64,000 nt of DNA from Palsa-465 sp963800475 (GCA_963800475.1 CAWDAZ010000004.1:248001-312000), one strand, 5' to 3'. Positions 47,075-56,120 are shown, counted from the first letter of the stretch. Notes: generated by a model from the letters alone, not told the origin. Translations and numbers: made by a program.

Positions 47075-48976
47075 ATGCAGGCGAGCCCGTTCCCTCCGAT
47101 CGCCGACTATGCCTTCCTGTCGGACTGCGTGACCTCGGCGCTGGTTGCGCCTAACGGGAACGTGGAGTGGCTGTGCCTGCCTCGAATGGACGCGCCCAGC
47201 GTGTTTGGCGCGATTCTCGACCGTGATGCAGGTGGGTTCCGGGTCGGTCCTGCGGACGTCCAGGTACCGGCGGCTCGGCGATACATACCGGGCACGATCG
47301 TGCTCGAGACGAGCTGGGAGACGCGCATGGGTTGGGTGATCGTGCGCGACGCGCTCAGCATCGGCCCCTGGCACCACGAGAGCGAGCGATCACACAGCCA
47401 CAACCGCTCTCCCACCGATCACGATGCCGATCACGTGATGCTGCGGTTGATCGAGTGCGTGCAGGGCTCGGCGGAGGTCAAGGTCGAATGCGAGCCGGCG
47501 TTCGACTACGGAGGGCTCGCCGCCGATTGGGAGTACACCGGCGAGGGCTACCACGAGGTCGTGGCGCGGTCGGAGGGGATGGATCTCCAGCTTCGGCTCC
47601 TCACCGACCTGCGGCTCGGCTTCGAAGGCCCGCGGGCGCGAGCGCGGACCACGCTGCACGAAGGAGACAAGGCATTTGTGGCCCTTGGCTGGTCCGAGCA
47701 TCCGTTGCCAACCAGCTATCAGGAGGCGGCCGAGTGGCTGGCGCGGACCGGCCTGTTCTGGCAGGAATGGCTCAAACACGGCACCTTCCCGGATCATCCC
47801 TGGCGCTCCTACCTCCAGCGCAGCGCGCTGACCCTCAAGGGGCTGACGTATGCGCCTTCGGGGGCGATGGTCGCCGCTGCCACGAGCTCGCTGCCCGAGA
47901 CTCCGGGCGGCGATCGCAACTGGGACTACCGTTTCAGCTGGATCCGCGACTCGACATTCATGCTCTGGGCGCTGTATACGCTCGGGTTCGACGAGGAGGC
48001 CAACGACTTCTTCTACTTCATCGCCGACATCGCCGAGGAGGAAGAGGGGCAGCTTCAGATCATGTACGGCATCGGCGGCGAGAGCCGGCTGGAGGAGCAG
48101 GAGCTCGATCATCTCTCGGGCTATGACCAGGCGCGGCCCGTGCGCATCGGCAACGGCGCCTACAACCAGGACCAGCACGATGTGTGGGGCGCGGTGCTCG
48201 ACTCGATCTACCTGCATACCCGGTCGCGCGATCAGCTCCCCGACCGTCTGTGGCCGATCATCAAGCGCCAGGTGGAGGCGGCACTGGGGCGGTGGCGCGA
48301 GCCGGATCGCGGCATCTGGGAGGTACGCGGGGAGCCCAGGCACTTCACCTCCTCGAAGCTGATGTGCTGGGTGGCGGCAGATCGCGGTGCGCGGCTGGCC
48401 CGCATTCGCGAAGACCGCACGATGTTCGAACGCTGGCAGGCGGCCGCCCGGGAGATCCACGCCGACATCTGTGCCAACGGTGTGGATGACCGAGGCGTGT
48501 TCGTCCAGCACTACGACACCACCGCACTCGATGCGTCGCTGCTGCTGATGCCGCTGGTGCGCTTCCTGCCGAGCGACGACCCCCGTCTCCGCGCGACGGT
48601 CCTGGCGATTGCCGACGAGCTCACCGAGAACGGGCTGGTGCTGCGGTATCGCGTGGAGGAAACCGACGACGGCTTCTCCGGCGCGGAGGGGACGTTCACG
48701 ATCTGCTCGTTCTGGCTGGTTTCGGCGCTGGCCGAGATCGGAGAGATCTCTCGCGCCCGGAGGTTGTGCGAGAACCTCCTGGCCCATGCCAGCCCCCTGG
48801 CCCTGTACGCCGAGCAGATCGACGCGGGCAGCGGCCGCCACCTGGGCAACTTCCCACAGGCGTTCACCCACCTCGCCCTTATCAACGCCGTCGTCCACAT
48901 CATCCGGGCCGAGCAGCGGCAGCTCGAGCGCAGCTACGAGCAAGAGTTCGACCAGGATCTGGCAGAGCGGTCATGA
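47075..48976 (+). CDS. GH15-family glucoamylase/trehalase
   Basis: 633 aa, cytosolic. An N-terminal super-beta-sandwich (~1-250) opens with PIADYAFLSDCVTSALVAPN, then an (alpha/alpha)6 barrel follows with GGDRNWDYRFSWIRDSTFML, GAYNQDQHDVWGAVLDSI, DRGIWEVRGEPRHFTSSKLM (catalytic Glu in GIWE) and ALYAEQIDAGSGRHLGNFPQ (second catalytic Glu region). Mycobacterial members are trehalases and others are glucoamylases, so the substrate is open. It ends in ATGA overlap with a membrane-protein gene. Confidence 0.9.
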   Translation: MQASPFPPIADYAFLSDCVTSALVAPNGNVEWLCLPRMDAPSVFGAILDRDAGGFRVGPADVQVPAARRYIPGTIVLETSWETRMGWVIVRDALSIGPWHHESERSHSHNRSPTDHDADHVMLRLIECVQGSAEVKVECEPAFDYGGLAADWEYTGEGYHEVVARSEGMDLQLRLLTDLRLGFEGPRARARTTLHEGDKAFVALGWSEHPLPTSYQEAAEWLARTGLFWQEWLKHGTFPDHPWRSYLQRSALTLKGLTYAPSGAMVAAATSSLPETPGGDRNWDYRFSWIRDSTFMLWALYTLGFDEEANDFFYFIADIAEEEEGQLQIMYGIGGESRLEEQELDHLSGYDQARPVRIGNGAYNQDQHDVWGAVLDSIYLHTRSRDQLPDRLWPIIKRQVEAALGRWREPDRGIWEVRGEPRHFTSSKLMCWVAADRGARLARIREDRTMFERWQAAAREIHADICANGVDDRGVFVQHYDTTALDASLLLMPLVRFLPSDDPRLRATVLAIADELTENGLVLRYRVEETDDGFSGAEGTFTICSFWLVSALAEIGEISRARRLCENLLAHASPLALYAEQIDAGSGRHLGNFPQAFTHLALINAVVHIIRAEQRQLERSYEQEFDQDLAERS

Positions 48977-49407
48977 AGCCGTTCCGCGATCCGGCATCGA
49001 GTAGGTTCTCACAGGCGCCATGGGACGAGGTATTCCTTGTGTTCGTGGTCTCCCATCTCGTGGGCGACTATCTGCTTCAGACCGAGTGGCAGGCGCTCAA
49101 CAAACACGGCGGCCTGCGGGGGTCACCGGTCCAGCGGCGGGCACTTCGGTCCCATATCGCCACGTACACGCTCGCGTTCGTACCCGGGCTGGTGTGGCTG
49201 TGCGGCAGCCTGCGCGCTCGGGTGTTCGGGCTGACGGCGCTGATCGCCGTTCCGCATCTGATCCAGGACGACGGGGGTCTGCTGGGCCGGTACGCACGAC
49301 TGGTCAAGAAGGCAGACATTCAGCAGAATCCATCCCTGGGCTTGGCGCTCGACCAATCGTTCCACTTGCTGACGCTGTTTCTGACTGCCCGGCTGGTCGG
49401 GAAATGA
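48973..49407 (+). CDS. DUF3307 family membrane protein
   Basis: 144 aa. Three to four helices: VFLVFVVSHLVGDYLLQTEW with the conserved HLxxDYxLQ of DUF3307, ATYTLAFVPGLVWLCG and VFGLTALIAVPHLIQDD, followed by LALDQSFHLLTLFL with the conserved DQ-x-H. Family function is unknown. The start overlaps the GH15 stop. Confidence 0.75.
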   Translation: MKPFRDPASSRFSQAPWDEVFLVFVVSHLVGDYLLQTEWQALNKHGGLRGSPVQRRALRSHIATYTLAFVPGLVWLCGSLRARVFGLTALIAVPHLIQDDGGLLGRYARLVKKADIQQNPSLGLALDQSFHLLTLFLTARLVGK

Positions 49408-49425
49408 GTCCGGCCGGGCCTGGTC

Positions 49426-49455
49426 TTGCCTGCGATCGCGGCTTCAACTTAACAT
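49426..49455 (+). promoter_or_regulatory. Candidate promoter of the PPOX-cNMP fusion gene
   Basis: TTGCCT (49426-49431), 18-nt spacer, TAACAT (49450-49455), 33 nt before ATG 49489, with a GAGGAG ribosome site in between. It uses the same TAACAT -10 as the pentose operon but no operator-like palindrome is visible. Confidence 0.4.
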
Positions 49456-49488
49456 CGACCCGCAGAACCCGGACGAGGAGATCTCCAC

Positions 49489-50352
49489 ATGAGCACGACC
49501 GAGCACGAGCTGCCGGCGCCGGTACTCGAGTACCTGCGTGAGCACAACACGCTGACACTGGCCACGGCTTCGCCGGGAGGAATCCCGCGCGCGGCGACCT
49601 TCCTGTACGTCAACGAGGGTCCGTCGTTGTACTTCTGGACCCGGAGCGCGACGGTGACCGCGCGCCACATCCAGCAGAACCCGCTCGTGTCGTTCACGGT
49701 CGATGAGTACGCCGGCGATCTGAACCAGACGCGGGGGGTCCAGGGGACGGGCGAATGCTCGGTTCTGCTCAGCGGCGAGGAGATCGCCCGCGTCGCCGAT
49801 CTGTTCGGGCAGAAGTTCCCGACCCTGTCGCCCGGGGCCACGATGAGCATCTCGTTCTTCCGCATCACGCCGACCGAGGTCGGGTTCATCGACAACCAGC
49901 GCAGCGGGTCCGCCTCGTCCTCGGGCATGTTCGGCGCCGACTTCCACCGCGAGCGCTCGTACAGCGTGTTGGCCGCGCTCCCATCCCAGGTCAGGGAAAC
50001 CATCTCGGCATCGCTGCCGAGGGTGACCGTGGAGCAAGGCGAGGTGATGGCCCGGCAGGGTGGGCCTGCCGATAAGTTCTTCATCGTGGTGGATGGCGAG
50101 CTGGAAGTCAGGCGTCAGGACCCCGACGCTCCGGAGACCGTCAGCACCCTGGGTCCCGGCGAGCTGTTCGGTGAGATGGCGATCCTGTTCGACCGGCCCC
50201 GTAGCGCGACCATCACGGCAACCCAGGCCAGCAGCGTGCTGGTGGTGGATCGAGAGACATTTACGGGCCTCATGGCGCAAGCGCTCGGGACCAGCGGTGC
50301 GTTTGACCAAGTCATTCGCGACCGTCTCGAGACCCTGCGCGGCGCTTCGTAG
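49489..50352 (+). CDS. Fusion of PPOX flavin-binding domain and cyclic-nucleotide-binding domain
   Basis: 287 aa. Residues ~10-140 are a split-barrel of the pyridoxamine-phosphate-oxidase family (NTLTLATASPGGIPRAATFLYV, PLVSFTVDEYAGDLNQTRGV), which binds FMN or F420. After a short linker, residues ~165-280 form a Crp-type cNMP-binding domain, with PGELFGEMAILFDRPRSATI keeping the Glu and Arg of the phosphate-binding cassette. It has no DNA-binding domain, so it is probably an enzyme controlled by cAMP. Two cyclase genes lie within 6 kb and a flavin reductase is 12 nt downstream. Confidence 0.87.
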   Translation: MSTTEHELPAPVLEYLREHNTLTLATASPGGIPRAATFLYVNEGPSLYFWTRSATVTARHIQQNPLVSFTVDEYAGDLNQTRGVQGTGECSVLLSGEEIARVADLFGQKFPTLSPGATMSISFFRITPTEVGFIDNQRSGSASSSGMFGADFHRERSYSVLAALPSQVRETISASLPRVTVEQGEVMARQGGPADKFFIVVDGELEVRRQDPDAPETVSTLGPGELFGEMAILFDRPRSATITATQASSVLVVDRETFTGLMAQALGTSGAFDQVIRDRLETLRGAS

Positions 50353-50364
50353 GGCGGAGGATCA

Positions 50365-50868
50365 GTGCAAGAGTTCAACAGCACAGACTTCCGCACCGCG
50401 GTGGGGGCGTTCGCGACCGGCGTCACCGTGGTGACCACACGAGGCGAGGAGCACGCCTACGGGATGACCGCCAACGCCTTCTCCTCGGTGTCCCTCGATC
50501 CGCCGCTGGTGCTGGTTTGCGTGATGAGCCATTCCGAGGGCGCCGACCACATCAGCCGCAACGGCTGCTTCGCCGTGAATATCCTGGCCGCCGATCAGGA
50601 GCCGGTTTCGCGCTACTTCGCCTCCCGCGACCGCCCGCGAGGGCGGGATGCCTTCCGCGACGTCGCGCACCGCATCGGGGCCAGCGGTTCGCCGCTGGTC
50701 GACGGTGCTGCGGCCTACCTTGATTGCCGGCTCCACGCCGACCACGAGGCGGGCGACCACCGCATCTTCATCGGCGAGGTGCTGGAGCTGGAGCTCGCCG
50801 AGCGCGAGCCACTCGTATTCCACGGCGGGGCCTACGCGGAGCTGACTCGGGTCCAGGCCGCGCCGTGA
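50365..50868 (+). CDS. Flavin reductase family protein
   Basis: 167 aa, GTG start 12 nt after the fusion gene. FRTAVGAFATGVTVVTTRGE, YGMTANAFSSVSLDPPLVLV and CFAVNILAADQEPVSRYFAS are the canonical flavin-reductase (HpaC/RutF-like) motifs; DHRIFIGEVLELEL is the C-terminal strand. It provides reduced FMN/FAD to a monooxygenase partner. Candidates nearby are the PPOX fusion protein and the FMO-like protein at 52190. Confidence 0.9.
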   Translation: MQEFNSTDFRTAVGAFATGVTVVTTRGEEHAYGMTANAFSSVSLDPPLVLVCVMSHSEGADHISRNGCFAVNILAADQEPVSRYFASRDRPRGRDAFRDVAHRIGASGSPLVDGAAAYLDCRLHADHEAGDHRIFIGEVLELELAEREPLVFHGGAYAELTRVQAAP

Positions 50869-50908
50869 GCTTTGCTGCAGCTCCCACAGCAACGGTAGGG
50901 TTGGCGAA

Positions 50909-51520
50909 ATGGCTCGGCTGAAGATCACCAGCGGACCCCGCGCCGGGGACACGGTGGAAGTCAAGGAGGAGCTCGTGATCGGGCGGGAGGACTGCGACCT
51001 GGAGGTCGCGGACCTCGAGATGTCTCGGCGTCACGCGGTTGTGCGACGGGCCACCAGCCGCCTCGAGGTCGAGGATCTCGGCTCCAGGAACGGCACGTTC
51101 GTGGACGGCAAACGGATCGACGAGCCCACGCCAGTCGGCGGGGGCGCGGAGATCAGGGTGGGGACCACCGTGCTGGTCGTAGAGGGCGTGCTTCCGGTCT
51201 CGCAGCCCCCCGAGGCACCACCCGATTCGGCTGTTACGCGAGCCACCGAGATACCGCCGGAGATGCGGGAGACCAAGGAGCCCGTGGCTGCTGCCGCCGC
51301 CGGCGCGCAGGCGGCAGGAGCCGCGCCGGCCACGCCGGCCGCGCAAACCCCCGCCGCCGCGATGCCGGCGCCACCTAGCGGGCCCGTGGGCGAGTTCCGT
51401 CCCCCGGAGCGTCGGCGCCAACGTGGTCTCGCGTCGCGCTCGTGGATCCCGACCGTGCTGTCGTTTGGCACCGTCGTGCTGACGGCCGTGGCGCTGGTCC
51501 TGTATTTCGCCCTGCGCTGA
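50909..51520 (+). CDS. Tail-anchored FHA-domain protein
   Basis: 203 aa. An FHA domain at ~5-95: VIGREDCDLEVADLEMSRRH (GR and SxxH phosphothreonine-binding residues), then LEVEDLGSRNGTFVDGKRI. An Ala/Pro-rich linker of ~75 residues and one C-terminal helix (VLSFGTVVLTAVALVLYFAL) place the FHA domain in the cytosol, anchored at the membrane. It should bind phosphothreonine made by the Hanks-type kinases 5 kb away. Confidence 0.9.
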   Translation: MARLKITSGPRAGDTVEVKEELVIGREDCDLEVADLEMSRRHAVVRRATSRLEVEDLGSRNGTFVDGKRIDEPTPVGGGAEIRVGTTVLVVEGVLPVSQPPEAPPDSAVTRATEIPPEMRETKEPVAAAAAGAQAAGAAPATPAAQTPAAAMPAPPSGPVGEFRPPERRRQRGLASRSWIPTVLSFGTVVLTAVALVLYFALR

Positions 51521-51522
51521 GT

Positions 51523-51538
51523 GCCCCGCTGGCGGGGC
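51523..51538. terminator. Short hairpin between the convergent FHA genes
   Basis: GCCCCGC-TG-GCGGGGC in the 26-bp gap between stop codons (51520 and 51547). Six pairs with a four-base loop is the likely form. Confidence 0.45.
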
Positions 51539-51546
51539 CCGGGCGT

Positions 51547-52095
51547 CTAGCGCGCGGCGAAGTAGATGATCAGCGCGATCGCGACGAGCACGAACAGCGC
51601 TACCGGCGCGAGCTGGGCCCGCCGGCGCACCCGTACGTCGAGGTACTTGTCGAGCTCGGGAATCCCGTCGCCGGTGGGCTTCGCGTCCTCGGTCTCGGCC
51701 CTGACCACTTCGGGGTTGACATACGCGGCGGGGCGGGGTGCCATCGCCAATGCGGGGGGCACCTGAATCACAGCCGAGGCGCGGGTGGCGATGTCGGCGG
51801 GGGTGCGGAGCTGGAGCACGGTCACGCCGATCAGCAGCTCATCCCCGGGGTCCAAATGGGCTGGGCCGATCAGCTCGTTGTGGTTGAGGAACGTGCCCTG
51901 CGCGGACTCGAGATCCTCGGCGATCACCGCTCCATCCGGCTGTGGCGTCACGCGGACGTGGCGACCGGACAGCTCGCCATCTTCGAGCTGCAGATCGGCG
52001 TCGCTGTCGCGGCCGATGACGATCGGCCGGTCGAGGGCGATCTGCCGCCCGGCGCCTGGTCCTTCGATCACCTCCAGGGTCAACGGGCCCGCCAC
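51547..52095 (-). CDS. Tail-anchored FHA-domain protein (convergent partner)
   Basis: 182 aa. FHA domain ~6-95: IVIGRDSDADLQLEDGELSGRH with the GR and SxxH residues, then IAEDLESAQGTFLNHNELI, where the usual S-R-N-G is S-A-Q-G, so the phosphopeptide loop is altered. A linker rich in Ala/Pro and Arg ends in a C-terminal helix (LAPVALFVLVAIALIIYFAA). Same topology as the convergent neighbour, separated by 26 bp. Probably also membrane-bound via its tail. Confidence 0.88.
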   Translation of the reverse strand: MAGPLTLEVIEGPGAGRQIALDRPIVIGRDSDADLQLEDGELSGRHVRVTPQPDGAVIAEDLESAQGTFLNHNELIGPAHLDPGDELLIGVTVLQLRTPADIATRASAVIQVPPALAMAPRPAAYVNPEVVRAETEDAKPTGDGIPELDKYLDVRVRRRAQLAPVALFVLVAIALIIYFAAR

Positions 52096-52189
52096 GGCGC
52101 GAGCATATCGTCGCCCCCGGCGCCGTGCAACGGCTCACGAGCCCGCCGTCCATCTGCCCCTTACAACGCCGCCGATCCGCCCTTGTCAG

Positions 52190-53569
52190 GTGATTGGTCA
52201 GTGGTTAGGCTACGCGCTCTTGCCCGCAGCAGCTCCACGTGATTCGGTGATCGCGGTGGTGGGGGAAGGGTTCGGATCCCTGATCGTCCACTGCACTGCG
52301 CGGTACCTTGGATTCGAGAACCGCCAGATCACGATCTTCGGCCCCGGCGACAACCCGGTGGGGACCTATCAGCAATTTGCCTACAACCTCGGGCAGACCG
52401 TCCTGCGCTCGGAGTCTGAGTCCCATTTCCTGGCCCCCGACTGGCCGACGTTCGCCCAGCTCGACGCTTATTCGCACAAGTCGCTGAAACCGCTGTGGCG
52501 CTCCACCCGCCGCCAGTACAACCCAGGGGTGCCGGAGATCCTCACCGAGGCTGCCGTGGTGGCTCGACGCACCGAATGGAACGACGCCCGCATTCCATCG
52601 CGAGTCGGCTGGCTCCAGCGTGAGATGAGCCCGATGCCGCACTTCGTCCTCTACGACGAGCAGGCGAACTTCATCGGGCGGGCGAAGCACGTGATGCTCG
52701 CCCCGGGACACGGTCCGCTGTCATTTCCGCCGGTGCTGGCGCGCGCCCGCAAGGACCCCGAGATCGCGGACCGGGTCGTCCAGGCCTACGAGCCCAAGCA
52801 GTACGCGGCCGGTGGCCGCTACGTCGTGCTCGGCGCGGGGATCGCCTCGGTCAACGAGTGGGCCAACATCCTCGATCAGGGAGGTTCGGTACTCGCGCTG
52901 ACCCGCAGCCCGCAGCCGGAGACCCAGGATCTGAACGTGCCTCGCTGCCTGTTCGAGTCGGTAGGCATCGACGCCTATGTTCAGCTGCCCTTCGATCAGC
53001 GGATCGAGTTCCTCGGCCAGGTGCTGCGCGGGACCCGGCCGGAGCGCCGGCAATGGCTGTCAAGGATCAGGGCGGGACAACAAGACGGGCGATTCGACGC
53101 CCTCGTCGGGGAGATCGACAAGATCGAACCGGGCCGGGCCGGGCTGCGCGTACACGTGGTGAGCAAGGAGGGCGAGGATCCCGGGTGGCTCGACGTCACC
53201 GGTGTGGTGGCCGGAACCGGCTTCAACAAGTCGGTGCTCACGATTCCGCTACTGCGCCGGCTGATCGAGTACTACAACGTGCCGATGGTCCAAGGCCGCA
53301 TGCAGCTTCAGACCAATTGCGGCGTCCCGGGCCTGGACCGCCCGGAGTCGCGACTCTGCTGTATGGGCCTGATCGCCAACAATGTGATCCCGCATGGCGA
53401 CACGATCGCGGGTCTGAAGTTCATCGGCCGGCGATTCGTGGCCGACTGTGCCCGGGCCGAGCACCTGCGCAAGCGCCCGTTCATCTCCCGTCTCGCCGTC
53501 CAGGCTTCGATGGGACGGGATGTCGCCCGCGCACTCCGCACCGTGACCCCGACCCAGCAGCTGGCCTGA
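52190..53569 (+). CDS. FMO-like NAD(P)/FAD-binding protein
   Basis: About 459 aa. SVIAVVGEGFGSLIVHCTARYLG is a first Rossmann glycine loop (GxGxxG form) and RYVVLGAGIASVNEWANIL a second one, as in flavin monooxygenases; TGVVAGTGFNKSVLTIPLLR is the conserved ATG-type loop. The C-terminal LCCMGLIANNVIPHGDTIAG is family-like but not assigned. Start is uncertain: GTG 52190, TTG 52220 or GTG 52247. A flavin reductase is 1.3 kb upstream. Substrate unknown. Confidence 0.7.
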   Translation: MIGQWLGYALLPAAAPRDSVIAVVGEGFGSLIVHCTARYLGFENRQITIFGPGDNPVGTYQQFAYNLGQTVLRSESESHFLAPDWPTFAQLDAYSHKSLKPLWRSTRRQYNPGVPEILTEAAVVARRTEWNDARIPSRVGWLQREMSPMPHFVLYDEQANFIGRAKHVMLAPGHGPLSFPPVLARARKDPEIADRVVQAYEPKQYAAGGRYVVLGAGIASVNEWANILDQGGSVLALTRSPQPETQDLNVPRCLFESVGIDAYVQLPFDQRIEFLGQVLRGTRPERRQWLSRIRAGQQDGRFDALVGEIDKIEPGRAGLRVHVVSKEGEDPGWLDVTGVVAGTGFNKSVLTIPLLRRLIEYYNVPMVQGRMQLQTNCGVPGLDRPESRLCCMGLIANNVIPHGDTIAGLKFIGRRFVADCARAEHLRKRPFISRLAVQASMGRDVARALRTVTPTQQLA

Positions 53570-53570
53570 C

Positions 53571-54161
53571 ATGTGTCCGACGGTCCTCGGTCGCGTGCAG
53601 ACCAGATGGGCGATCCTGATCATCCCGGCGATCATCGCCGGGGCGATCTCCGCCGCCACCGGAAACCTGGGCTGGATCGTCCTGATCGGGCTCTACTTCC
53701 TGATCGGCGTCGCGCTGGACACGGCGTTCTACCCGTTCATCATCCGCTGGCAGCCGCCGTGGCTGACCTTCACTCTGGCGGTGGGGGAGTTCGCGCTGGT
53801 GTACATCGCGGCGCACTTCCTGAAGGTGCCCCTCAGCGATCTCGACGCGATCCTCGAGTACTGGATCGCGTGGTGGATCGCAATCTGGACCAAGGTGGTG
53901 ATCCTGCCGCTGCTGTCGTTGAGCTGGATCGAGAACGCAGGTGAGTTCCGCTCGACCGACTGGTCGGTGGCGCCCGAGTACCTGCCGCTCCCGGTTACCG
54001 CGTTCACCCCGCAGCAGGTGGGGGCGGGTCCTCCACCGCTGGCGCGGGAGTTCTCGGCCGCCGCGATCGAGATTCCGGAGGAGCTGCGCAGGGCTCCCAG
54101 TCCGTCCGGGGTCCATCGCATCCCCACCGGATCGCTGCCTGACCCACAGCCGTCGGGCTGA
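53571..54161 (+). CDS. Membrane protein of unknown function
   Basis: 196 aa. Four hydrophobic segments in the first 125 residues (RWAILIIPAIIAGAISAATG, WIVLIGLYFLIGVALDTAFY, FTLAVGEFALVYIAAHFL, EYWIAWWIAIWTKVVILPLL), then a Pro-rich cytosolic tail. It starts 1 nt after the FMO-like gene stop, so coupling is likely. No family recognised. Confidence 0.7.
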   Translation: MCPTVLGRVQTRWAILIIPAIIAGAISAATGNLGWIVLIGLYFLIGVALDTAFYPFIIRWQPPWLTFTLAVGEFALVYIAAHFLKVPLSDLDAILEYWIAWWIAIWTKVVILPLLSLSWIENAGEFRSTDWSVAPEYLPLPVTAFTPQQVGAGPPPLAREFSAAAIEIPEELRRAPSPSGVHRIPTGSLPDPQPSG

Positions 54162-54167
54162 CCGAGA

Positions 54168-56048
54168 TCAAGCCTCCGGGTCGGTGATCGGTCCGGCCGC
54201 CGCCGGCACCGCGGCGGACGCCGGCGCGTCAACCGGCTCGCCCCACAGCTTCATCCGGCCGACCCGGCCACGGATCTCCACCTCTTCGAAGTACACCAGG
54301 TCCTCGGCGGGCTCCTGGAGCGCCGCTCGGGTGGCGTCGGAGAGCAGCAGCTGGTGCGGGGTGCCCTTGGTGAGCCCCTCGATCCGAGACGCGGTGTTGG
54401 TGGTGTCGCCCACTGCGGTGTACTCGACCCGGCGCTCTGAGCCGACCTGGCCCGACATGACCGGGCCGCTGTTGAGTCCGATCCCCATCCGGAAGCCGTC
54501 CCCGAGACTCTCCGATTGGAGCCACGCGTTGAAGCGGGGCAGCCGCACCTGGAGCATCTCGCGGGCGGCGCCCAGCGCCCGATCGGCGTGGTCCGATTGC
54601 GGCAGGGGCGCTCCGAACACGGCCATGATTCCGTCGCCCATGTACGCGACCAGCGTCCCACCATGATTGAGGATCGCGTCGCTCATCTCGCTCAGGTAGT
54701 GATTGAGCACGTCGATCACCTGATCGGGCGTCAGTGATTCGGCGAAGCTGGTGAATCCGCGCAGGTCGCTGAACATCACCGTGCCCTCTCGCTGGATCCC
54801 ACCCAGCCGCAACCCGTCGGCGCTGGCCAGGACCTCGTCGACCACGTTCTCAGGGACGAAGCGCGAGAACAGGTCGCGGACGCGAATTCGCTCAAAGGCT
54901 TCGGTCACGAGCTGCACCGCCAGTGCGCCGATGCTGGACAGGATCAGCGCGGCCTCGGCGTAGACGAACGCGACGATCAACCCGGCGCTGAAGGCCAGCA
55001 TCACCGCGACCGCGAAACCCACTCCGATCGCCACGGCCAGGGCCATCGACGGTATGGGGCCCAGGCGCATGCTGATCAACGGGACAGCGACTCCCATCAG
55101 CACGATCAGCACCACGTTGAGCCAGCCGGGGGCGGATGTCAGCGGTAACCCACGCAGGATTGTGTCGACCGCGTTGGCGTGGATCTCCACACCGGGCATC
55201 TGCGGGTCGGTCGAGGTCGCGTGGAGGTCCTGGAGGTTCGGCGCGGTCGCGCCGATCACGGCGATCTTGTTCTTGAAGAAGTCGGGCGGCAGCCGTTCGC
55301 TGGCCGGCTGCCCCTTGTAACCGACCACCGTCGAGAACGACACCGACCGGAACGTCCCCGCCGGCCCGAGGAAGTCAATCCACGCTCCCGCGCCGGCGAA
55401 CTTGCGCGGATCAACCGGTTTGTGGGTGGCGATCTTGGCGGTGACCACGTCGAGCGCCGTCAGCCCACCGATGCTGTAGACCGTGCGCCGGATCACCGCC
55501 CCCGGGCCGACCGGGAAGCCGCCGTTGCCCGCCTGCGCCCCGACCTGGTGCAGCAGCTTGAGGCCATTGGGGTCACCCAGGAACATGACGTTCCCTTGCT
55601 CATCGGGTTCGGTATTGGACACCACCGTCAGGCCGTGATGGGAATCGAGCGCGTCGAGCAACGCGTTGTCGTCCTTCTGTCCCAACTCGCTCGGCTCGCT
55701 GGTCTGCACGTCGAATGCCACCGCTCGCGGATGCTCGGCCAGGATCGTGCCGATCAGCTTGCCGTCCAGAGCGCGCGGGAAGGGCCACTGCTTGTCGAGA
55801 TCCTGAAACGACTTGGAATCGATCGTGACCAGCACGATGTTCGAGGGAGCACGCTCCTTGCCCCGGATCGAGAACCGCGTATCGATGGTCTGGCCCTCGA
55901 GCGTCTTCAGAACGCTGGTGGCATAGCCGGCGAGGGCGAGCCCAATCGCTGCCAGGGCAGTCAGGGTCAGCAACAGCACCTTCAGCTGCCGGTTATCCCT
56001 GAGGATTCGCTTTGATCTCACTGGGAAGGCCCCTGTCCCCGAGCGCAT
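54168..56048 (-). CDS. CHASE2-domain adenylate/guanylate cyclase
   Basis: About 626 aa. After a first helix (KVLLLTLTALAAIGLALAGY), an extracellular CHASE2 sensor (~45-320: IDTRFSIRGKERAPSNIVLV, FPRALDGKLIGTILAEHPRA, DFFKNKIAVIGATAPNLQDL) and three more helices, the class III cyclase domain (~420-590) has VMFSDLRGFTSFAESL (first metal Asp), TLVAYMGDGIMAVFGAPL (second), VEYTAVGDTTNTASRIEGL (Asp for base, Asn-Arg transition-state pair). All catalytic residues are present. Start ATG 56048; a TTG at 56114 is possible. Confidence 0.92.
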   Translation of the reverse strand: MRSGTGAFPVRSKRILRDNRQLKVLLLTLTALAAIGLALAGYATSVLKTLEGQTIDTRFSIRGKERAPSNIVLVTIDSKSFQDLDKQWPFPRALDGKLIGTILAEHPRAVAFDVQTSEPSELGQKDDNALLDALDSHHGLTVVSNTEPDEQGNVMFLGDPNGLKLLHQVGAQAGNGGFPVGPGAVIRRTVYSIGGLTALDVVTAKIATHKPVDPRKFAGAGAWIDFLGPAGTFRSVSFSTVVGYKGQPASERLPPDFFKNKIAVIGATAPNLQDLHATSTDPQMPGVEIHANAVDTILRGLPLTSAPGWLNVVLIVLMGVAVPLISMRLGPIPSMALAVAIGVGFAVAVMLAFSAGLIVAFVYAEAALILSSIGALAVQLVTEAFERIRVRDLFSRFVPENVVDEVLASADGLRLGGIQREGTVMFSDLRGFTSFAESLTPDQVIDVLNHYLSEMSDAILNHGGTLVAYMGDGIMAVFGAPLPQSDHADRALGAAREMLQVRLPRFNAWLQSESLGDGFRMGIGLNSGPVMSGQVGSERRVEYTAVGDTTNTASRIEGLTKGTPHQLLLSDATRAALQEPAEDLVYFEEVEIRGRVGRMKLWGEPVDAPASAAVPAAAGPITDPEA

Positions 56049-56120
56049 CCACCGCAGTACGGCGAGGCCAGGCAGACGCTCATGGAGTCTACGGGCTCGT
56101 GTGTCTGGCAGCAAGCGCGA

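Noticed and set aside
47390..48943. 517-codon minus-strand open frame across the GH15 gene
   Set aside because: Antisense shadow of a clear GH15 enzyme.
49489..50352. PPOX-cNMP fusion read as a Crp-type transcription factor
   Set aside because: The C-terminus ends just after the cNMP domain; there is no helix-turn-helix.
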